Assembly: GCA_033557685.1 (NCBI GenBank)
Contig: JAWQRN010000110.1
Coordinates: forward strand, 1 to 38,342
Direction: 5' to 3'
Length of the DNA: 38,342 nt
Source of the DNA: Sperchopsis tessellata
Taxonomy: Eukaryota; Arthropoda; Insecta; Coleoptera; Hydrophilidae
The translations under genes were made by a program, and so were the position numbers. Shown here in pieces: positions 32,527-38,342 of the stretch. The notes below the pieces were generated by a model that did no database searches, had not been told where the DNA came from, and saw only the letters and a list, made by a program, of their open reading frames with translations. Position 1 is the first letter of the stretch, and each line of letters starts with the position of its first letter.

Positions 32527-33366
32527 GCTGTAAATGCTTCACTTCCAGAAGAAACATTACTAAAAACCAACTTGGATACTAATCAAATTTATGAAATAAC
32601 ACCTGGCTGCAGAATCTTAACCAGTGGAAAAATAAACTGTTCCTCGACAATATTCCAGGATCGCAAAACATGGCTCGAATCTCGTCATAAAATTGATAGT
32701 GAAATACAGCGTCTAAAACAAAAATTAGAAAACCTCAAAGAATTGAGAAGGGTGTTGAAGAATTCAAAACCCAGTGGTAAAGATGGTGATGAGCTGAAAC
32801 CTGGCGATGACAATGTTACTGATTCATACTCAACATCACAATTCAGTAATCACCTTCATGTGGATCTAGTACCTCCTCCACCAAATTATGATCTTCCAAT
32901 CGTACACATAAGACCAGAATCTCCAGAATTAACTTCTACAGAGAAATTAACTACAGTGATATACAGTACAGAAGATCCTCTTTTTACACCTGGGCTTATG
33001 GAATCTTCACGCACTACACAAAGAAATAAAAAACGCAAGAAAGTACCAGACCATCGAGAACAATCTCGAGAAAACAATAGGAGAAAGATTCACGTTTTTA
33101 GTTTTAATGTAACTGACAATGATATGGCTGTTAATATGACAGAAGGATATGAATCATCAACAACTGCATATTCTACTCAAAATACAACAGATTTTTCTAC
33201 AGAAGCACCAAAAACACATACAAATCATCATAGACATAAACATCAAAAACACCATTACAGCACTACTAGAGGTTATGATAATAATTATGGGGTTTCTACA
33301 GAGAGTACCAATAGAAGATTGACAACAAATGGACCTTTTGATGGAAAACCAAATAAAGGAACTAAG
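32527..33366 (+). CDS. Sulf1: Sulf1 exon F: conserved coiled-coil segment followed by a variable Thr/His-rich region
   Basis: This is the largest exon (840 bp, phase 0 at both ends), from TTTTTTAG|GCTGTA to ACTAAG|GTAAAT. After AVNASLPEE comes a conserved block with TPGCRILTSGKINC, then KTWLESRHKIDSEIQRLKQK and LENLKELRRVL. This is a heptad-like amphipathic helix that matches the coiled-coil segment of SULF C-terminal regions. From about residue 80 the exon diverges: Pro/Thr-rich sequence, a basic cluster (RNKKRKKVPDHREQSR), N-glycosylation sequons such as N-V-T and N-M-T, and a His-rich stretch at 33211-33258 (HHRHKHQKHH). The basic cluster could contact heparan sulfate; that is inference. 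No internal stops are present. Confidence 0.93.
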
Positions 33367-33587
33367 GTAAATATATTGCTTTTTGGGAAAAGATATTCTT
33401 TGTCAAAAGAATGAAAATGAGGAATTAGGCTCTATGCATAATATATATAAAACCATTTATCTTTTCATTTTAACATGAATGCGAAATTATATAAACAGTT
33501 GCGTCTGCAATTCATTACGTAAAATAACTGATAATTTTATATAAATTAAAAATTAACTAATTCTTGTAATACTATGTGTTTTTTTAG

Positions 33588-33963
33588 CCTAATCGTTTCA
33601 TCACAATCCCCAATAATGAAGAATACTGTCACTGTCAACCTGAGGAACCCTATAAACCATCTGAAAAAGAAATAGCTAGAGAACAAAGAAGAAAACTGAA
33701 GGAAGATAAGTTAAAGAAGAAACAAAGAAAACTAAGGAAGAAGGCACAGATGGAAAAGGAATGTCTCTCAGAGAAAATTCACTGTTTCCATCATGACAAT
33801 GACCATTGGAGAACTGCTCCATTATGGACATCAGGACCATTCTGTGTATGCATGAATGCCAATAATAATACTTATAATTGCATCCGTACAATTAACTCAA
33901 CACACAACTTGTTATACTGTGAGTTTATAACTGGAATGGTTACTTACTACAATTTAAGAATAG
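33588..33963 (+). CDS. Sulf1: Sulf1 exon G: highly conserved C-terminal Cys-rich block
   Basis: The 376-bp exon runs from TTTTTTTAG|CCTAAT to AATAG|GTAAGT, entry phase 0, exit phase 1. It encodes EEYCHCQPEEPYKP, then a very basic helix (EIAREQRRKLKEDKLKKKQR and following) and the strongly conserved segment CLSEKIHCFHHDNDHWRTAP, LWTSGPFCVCMNANNNTYNC, IRTINSTHNLLYCEF. This last part aligns well with the end of human SULF1/2 and is the best diagnostic of the family after the catalytic domain. The Lys/Arg-rich helix is a candidate heparan-sulfate contact. The sequons N-N-T and N-S-T are visible. The following intron is 3.5 kb and contains the SINE and the antisense Penelope relic. Confidence 0.95.
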
Positions 33964-34219
33964 GTAAGTTTTGTTATAAATTATAACATTTTGGAAGAAG
34001 TCACAATATTATGTAGATTGAATATTGATTGAAAGTCAAACTTTGATTAAATTGAGTCCTTAATCATAGATCGATTCTTGGACAAAGAATGATCCTAGAT
34101 GAAAAATCAGAGAATGAATAATATTTTTTATTGTTTGTGATATTTACTTTTACAATGCCAAAAATAAAATATCTAAAATGATCACTGCAGTGAATTCATT
34201 TGTTGAAGTAACATCGCTC

Positions 34220-34260
34220 ACCTTGAAAATATCCCTTGCAACAGTGGACTAAACGTCGGC
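34220..34260 (+). repeat. Degenerate PLE-type hammerhead-like motif
   Basis: CCTTGAAAATATCCCTTGCA followed by ACAGTGGACTAAACGTCGGC. The stem I remnant is GCC-like, stem II is TCC/GGA, and GAAA is mutated to TAAA. It is a copy of the repeat seen at 17577 and lies in the last long Sulf1 intron. Confidence 0.55.
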
Positions 34261-34650
34261 ATTACAAATGTAAATATCACAAAATAAAAGAATTGAGCAT
34301 GTCATGGTGAGTTTTGTTATAACAATAGTACAGTTCGTAGAATATTCTCTTATTGTAGATTCTAGACAAATTAAAAACGAAATAATTTATTTTAAAATTT
34401 GTATAATCCTACAACTATTATTTACTTTATTAATTTTGAAGAAATCTCTGAAAAGCTTCATAGCTGTCTTCAATTCTTGCATCCTCTAAAATTTTTTTCT
34501 AACAAAATTAGTCTTATCCTCAAAAGTCTTGCTCTATATTTCTTCCAAAATTATATATAAAAATTTGAAAATAATTATTCTGCTCATAGTGACTAATATT
34601 TTTATTAATATTAACTGCAAAAACATCAATCTAACACTAAGTATGTTATA

Positions 34651-34826
34651 TTGAAGCGATAGGGGTTCAATCTATGCGACTCCGCGGTGGTTCGAGTTCG
34701 ATTCCCAGTCTCGGCGTAAAATCGCAGAGACTTGGAATTATATCAAAAAATACAAGTTTTAAAAAAATAATAAAAATTAGCGCTAGGCTAAATGGCATGT
34801 GCCGAGGCCAATCAAATAAAAAAAAA
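34651..34826 (+). mobile_element. tRNA-derived SINE insertion with perfect 12-bp target duplication
   Basis: The roughly 176-bp element is flanked by the direct repeat AAGTATGTTATA at 34639-34650 and 34827-34838. It contains a pol III B-box match, GTTCGATTCC, at 34696-34705 in a GC-rich head (GACTCCGCGGTGGTTCG). It ends in a short A-rich tail (AAATAAAAAAAAAAA). Perfect duplications mean the insertion is fairly young. The A-box is not clear. It should have been copied by a partner LINE in trans; no matching LINE tail was identified here. Confidence 0.82.
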
Positions 34827-35363
34827 AAGTATGTTATAATTTTATGATGTGAAAACAAAAATTAAATTTACCAAGTAAACAATTCTCAAAACTTCTATCA
34901 ATCAGATCCTATCTTTACTGATCGAACCTTCGATAACATTTTCAAAATCGATCTTTGATTGAAATCCTACTAAAACGTAGGTCACAGTACCAAATGTCTC
35001 ATAGATGTTTATAAAGTAATTTTGATTTCTTGAATTTGAACTGATGAAATTTTGTTGTTAATCTTTTCAGATTGCCAAGTAGTAATGTATCTAATTAAGT
35101 CATTGTTTTAAAATTTGCTTAAGATCCAAAACCTGCTATAAAGATTTCAATATAAATTTGAATATAAAACTACTAAATAAGTTTAGACCAATTTTATTAA
35201 AACTAGTATCATTTTATTTAGTTTTAATCAGTAAGAAAGTATCATAGCTTTATATGAATTGTTTGGAAATATAATTAATTATAGGCAAAATATATAATTA
35301 AGAAACAGACAAGAATGCATACAGAAATAAAATCAATCTTCACTACAAACTAAAAATAGACAT

Positions 35364-35532
35364 GTAGCTCTTAAAAATGCAATGTGTACACTGCCATGTA
35401 TCTCTAATAAATGCATGGTGTCACTGCCATGTAGCTCTTAAAAGTGCTAGGTGTAGACAGGCAAGTAACTATAAAAACTGCTAAGTATAGACTACCTTGT
35501 AGCTCTCAAAAGTGCTAGTCATAGGCAGAATG
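35364..35532 (+). repeat. Five tandem copies of a 33-34 bp unit
   Basis: Units begin at 35364, 35398, 35431, 35465 and 35499, each starting GTAGCTCTTAAAA or a close variant and containing a TGCTAGGTGTA-like core. Copies are diverged from one another. The array ends two bases before the 3' edge of the antisense PLE relic, so it may be part of that element's tail. Confidence 0.8.
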
Positions 35533-35533
35533 A

Positions 35534-36970
35534 TGAGAAGTGGTATACCGACTTATATATATGTTGCGGCGGGCGCCAATGGGGATTCTATTTGGAAGGC
35601 CAGAATCCTAATAGACAAAAGGATACCTCTGGCCAGTAACATTTGCAGAGATTTGAGAGAGGTTGGGTAATGTACATTTCCAAGGGTAATAATTGAAGAG
35701 AATATTGTGACCCGAAACAGGTTTGCCTTTTAAGCTCTCTGCAGTGAGTGGAGATCATTCTTTTTGTCTGACATATGAATACTAAGCCACATGTACACGG
35801 AATTCTGTATACTCTAATGGATTGCAGGGGAACTGAACCTTTCGAAGATGTAAGGATTTCACTGATTTTTATCGAAGGTCAGAAAATAGTCTTTATAGGA
35901 TGTTTACGAAGTAACCGTGCTATCTTTTCTATCGTTCTCGACCATTAGAGTATTTTTGACTACTCTATAGACCAGAGAATTGGCTACTAATAATGACCGA
36001 ATGGAGTACTGTGAAAAAGTGGAATGGAGATACCTATTAGTGTGTGTGGGTTTGGATTGCAACTGAATGGCCGACGGTGCCATCAAAACCCTGTACAACA
36101 AGAATGTCCAAGAAAGAGATTACCCCAAAAACTTCAACTTCCATTGTAAATTGAATATCATTATGGTGACTATTAATGTGTCATAGGAGTCCCCAAACCA
36201 TGAGGCTATACTACAACTTTGTCAACCACATACCTAAACTAACATTTCGGTCTCAGGGGACCAAAAGCAAATATTTCTTCCTCGAAAGCTTCCATAAAAA
36301 TGGTTGCAATAACCGGAGAAAGTGGGTTGCAGCACCAGAAGTTTGTTCATAGAACTCGCCACGAAACATAAAGTATGTAGATCTCAAGCATACTTCGGAT
36401 AAGTCAGCTATGGTAGATGGGAAAGACTTGTTAACCAGCACAGCTGGCGAATAGTCTGGATGGAATCGTGGATATGAACGTTCATGAACAGAGAAGCTAC
36501 ATCAAAGCTAACAAGTAGCTCATCCTAGTTTAGCACCATATTAGAAATATTCTCGATGAAATGGGCAGAGTTCTTGATGCATGATAATAGTATTCCAATA
36601 AACTGGCTAAAATGGGCAGTGAGAAATCTAATGGAACTTACAATAGGTCATAGGGGTATGACACCACCGTCTGTATTCTGTTGGTCAGATTACAATCTAA
36701 GGGCTTGTAAACCAGATTTTGCAGATATAGCAAGATTTTTCCATCGTATGTGGAGCAGTCTATAATAACAGTCACGTTACTCTTGTCTGCAGAGAGGATA
36801 GAAATTTTGGAGTTGTTCTTTAGGCTTTTTTGAATAGAATGCTAACTCAGTATTATATCTTATATGATCTACTACCTTCCCTGATAGTTTATGAATAGCG
36901 AATTCGACATTAATAACAATATCTTCGACAGGAATGTTTCTGGGTATTGCAGAGAAGTTAAGGCTTTTTG
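35534..36970 (-). pseudogene. Penelope-like retroelement (RT plus GIY-YIG) relic, minus strand
   Basis: Read on the minus strand from high to low coordinates, broken frames give the PLE order. There is an I-L-S-A-D-K-S-N-V-T-V-I-I segment (near 36800), LLVSFDVASLFMNVHI (near 36490), STYFMFRGEFYEQTSGAA (36326-36379), S-P-V-I-A-T-I-F-M-E-A-F-E, F-L-D-I-L-V-V-Q-G-F-D-G-T, and KPTHTNRYLH (near 36030). A GIY-YIG-like segment follows, VYRIPCTCGLVFICQT (near 35780). The RT catalytic YVDD has become Y-V-V-D-K, the endonuclease YIG motif has become F-I-C, and stops and frameshifts are common, so it is dead. The forward-strand frame at 36556-36765 is only its shadow. Confidence 0.85.
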
Positions 36971-37481
36971 AAAGAACAGCCTTTTCATTTGTGGAAATAT
37001 AGATTGACCACCAGTTTAGTCTAATTTTTAATCATTTATTTTATCCACCAATTATTCAAATAAATCTATGACACTTTCTTACTTTTTAAAAAGTTAATAA
37101 AATAACTAATTTCATAAACATTTTCTGATTATTTATTGAGTAGTATTATAATTTAATTTATATTGAAACCCCTATACCAAGTTTTCATATCCAGAGCTCT
37201 AAATTAAATTATTAGTTTGAGGGTGGAGTTATGGTGTTGATGAATGATGAAAATAAAGAAAAATGTAAAAATTCTATGGTAGATAGGTTGCACCGAAACA
37301 GTTGTCAGCTATCAAATGCATAATTTGCAATGTTAGCTGATGTTATGATGCTGAGGTCATCTGTCTATTTGACTCCTTAACCCTGTAAATGTTAGATCAC
37401 TGTCAACCAAGAAATCGTTTTCTTACTTTTAAAAAAACTAGTACTATTTTTGAATTTTTAAGAACTTATTTACAATTTCAG

Positions 37482-37697
37482 ATCCATTTGAACTAACAAA
37501 CAGGGTACATCAACTGAAACCTGAAGAAAGACTGTTCTTCCATGATCAACTACATGAGCTGATAGCTTGCAGAGGAAAATCATGCACAGTTGGGACAGCA
37601 CCCACATTACCAATTAGTAGAAATAGGCCAAATCATCTTCCTATGCCTCTACCACAAAAGTACAAGAAAAAAAAAATGGTGGACGAATATGGAAATG
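37482..37697 (+). CDS. Sulf1: Sulf1 exon H: penultimate or near-terminal C-terminal exon
   Basis: The acceptor is TACAATTTCAG and the donor AATG|GTGAGT; 216 bp with entry phase 1 and exit phase 1. The split codon G|AT restores the D of D-P-F-E-L-T, which continues the L-R-I end of exon G exactly as in other SULF proteins. It encodes NRVHQLKPEERLFFHDQLHE, LIACRGKSC, then a Pro-rich and Lys-rich end (KYKKKK, VDEYGNG). The phase-1 donor requires at least one more exon with the C-terminus and stop. I could not recognise it in the remaining 645 bases. Confidence 0.93.
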
Positions 37698-38342
37698 GTG
37701 AGTATATGGTATTTTCAACACTTTAGGTGAATTTTTAGGACTAACTCTTATCGGTTGTTGGTTTTTTACATTGCAATTACCTAAATGTTTAATTGATGTT
37801 TCATATTGACTGTATTACATTAACTCATACATTACTTATCTCTTTAAACTAGTATATTAATTTGTAGAAAACAGTCTTTTCACACATTTGTTTTTATAAT
37901 AGTTGTTATATCATTGCTTTTTTTCATTATATTTAGTAATGTTTTATATAACAAATCGCTCATTGATGCAATGAATCAAATTTGCTTATGAATATTTGTA
38001 ACTATAGTTATTAAGAATTATGATTTTTAAAGTATTACCATAAAACATGCTACATGCAGTGGTGGATATTCCAGTAGATGCTTAAGGCACGTTTTAAAAT
38101 ATCATGGTTAAATAATATTTTTATAATATAACCGTAGTAAATAATAATTTCCATGAAAAAAAAAATCTAGGTAAGTGTGAGTGATCGTAGTTTCACTACA
38201 TACCTACGATTGAAAATGTTTACCTATCTATTGGTAACCTTATTTTAAGTATAAAATTATAATTTGCTGATAAAATTCCAGAAAACTTACTTTAATACAT
38301 GTAAGCAGTAAATACACCATAAATAGTTTTTGGGCAGCCAGT
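37698..38342 (+). other. Start of the last visible Sulf1 intron
   Basis: AT-rich sequence after the GTGAGT donor of exon H. I found no acceptor followed by a plausible SULF C-terminus, and no repeat worth naming. Confidence 0.7.

Larger units (their letters stand above)
33964..37481 (+). other. Sulf1 intron G-H carrying a SINE and an antisense Penelope relic
   Basis: Intron of 3518 bp between GTAAGT and TTTCAG. It carries a degenerate PLE-type terminal motif (34220-34260), a tRNA-type SINE (34651-34826), a 34-bp tandem repeat (35364-35532) and a PLE coding relic on the minus strand (35534-36970). The stretches 34262-34638, 34839-35360 and 36975-37480 show nothing recognisable. Confidence 0.85.
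23997..38342 (+). other. Sulf1: Sulf1-type extracellular sulfatase gene, partial (3' part, eight coding exons, no stop codon in window)
   Basis: Eight exons on the + strand join without breaking the frame (phases at junctions 0, 2, 1, 0, 0, 0, 1, then an open phase-1 donor) and encode about 898 residues. In order they give the DHGYH end of a sulfatase domain, a low-complexity acidic and basic hydrophilic domain, and the Cys-rich C-terminal region found in SULF1/SULF2. Family knowledge: these Golgi and cell-surface enzymes remove 6-O-sulfates from heparan sulfate and so tune Wnt, Hedgehog, BMP and FGF signalling. Introns 1, 2 and 7 are 4115, 2856 and 3518 bp and loaded with transposon relics; introns 3 to 6 are only 57-221 bp. 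The N-terminal exons with the formylglycine cysteine lie upstream of the window, and the final exon and stop lie downstream. Exon ends are inferred from splice consensus plus homology. Confidence 0.93.

Noticed and set aside
34681..34710. tRNA gene suggested by the B-box match
   Set aside because: No cloverleaf can be drawn, and the segment lies inside a SINE with target duplications and an A-rich tail.
35364..35532. CRISPR-like array
   Set aside because: The units are contiguous diverged tandem repeats without spacers, in a eukaryotic intron.
36556..36765. Plus-strand 69-codon frame
   Set aside because: Antisense to the PLE reverse transcriptase relic.
1..38342. Previously undescribed multi-gene system or integrated virus
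   Set aside because: All recognisable coding pieces belong to Sulf1 or to known transposon classes; no viral gene set or gene cluster was seen.

Overview
This AT-rich window comes from an arthropod nuclear genome, most likely an insect. The evidence is an interrupted gene with canonical GT..AG introns, an insect-like extracellular sulfatase sequence (I-E-S-S-G-R-R at an exon junction), and relics of Penelope-like, RTE-like, mariner, pogo/Tigger, hAT and LTR elements plus a tRNA-type SINE. The species cannot be fixed from the sequence.

The one clear host gene is on the + strand: the 3' two-thirds of a Sulf1-type extracellular heparan-sulfate 6-O-endosulfatase. Eight coding exons (23997-24246, 28362-28597, 31454-31791, 31906-32153, 32211-32402, 32527-33366, 33588-33963, 37482-37697) join in frame with consistent phases. 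They give about 898 codons covering the end of the sulfatase domain, the hydrophilic domain and most of the conserved C-terminal region. The N-terminal catalytic exons and the last exon are not in the window. The first 24 kb is therefore probably one large upstream intron, although this cannot be proved here.

Layout. 1-3.4 kb: AT-rich DNA with an ATCGAT-rich block and a hAT-like terminus. 3.48-4.49 kb: decayed pogo/Tigger transposon with an intact right terminus. 5.8-7.8 kb: terminal fragments related to Penelope-like elements (PLEs), a hammerhead-like motif, a 34-bp insertion between 12-bp direct repeats, and a long hairpin. 8.76-9.9 kb: 5'-truncated non-LTR retrotransposon (minus). 14.2-15.8 kb: internally deleted PLE with a GIY-YIG endonuclease (plus). 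16.45-17.58 kb: ZBED-like hAT transposase relic cut off by a PLE terminal repeat. 20.9-23.1 kb: mariner-type fragments (minus). 24-37.7 kb: the Sulf1 exons, whose introns carry a solo LTR, two mariner-type relics, a SINE with perfect target duplications and a second, antisense PLE.

I found no tRNA, rRNA or CRISPR array and no complete second host gene. I see no convincing new multi-gene system. The observations most worth following are the PLE-associated hammerhead-like motifs, the tiny insertion with target duplications, the minimal stop-free Sulf1 intron, and the lineage-variable acidic and His-rich segments of the sulfatase.
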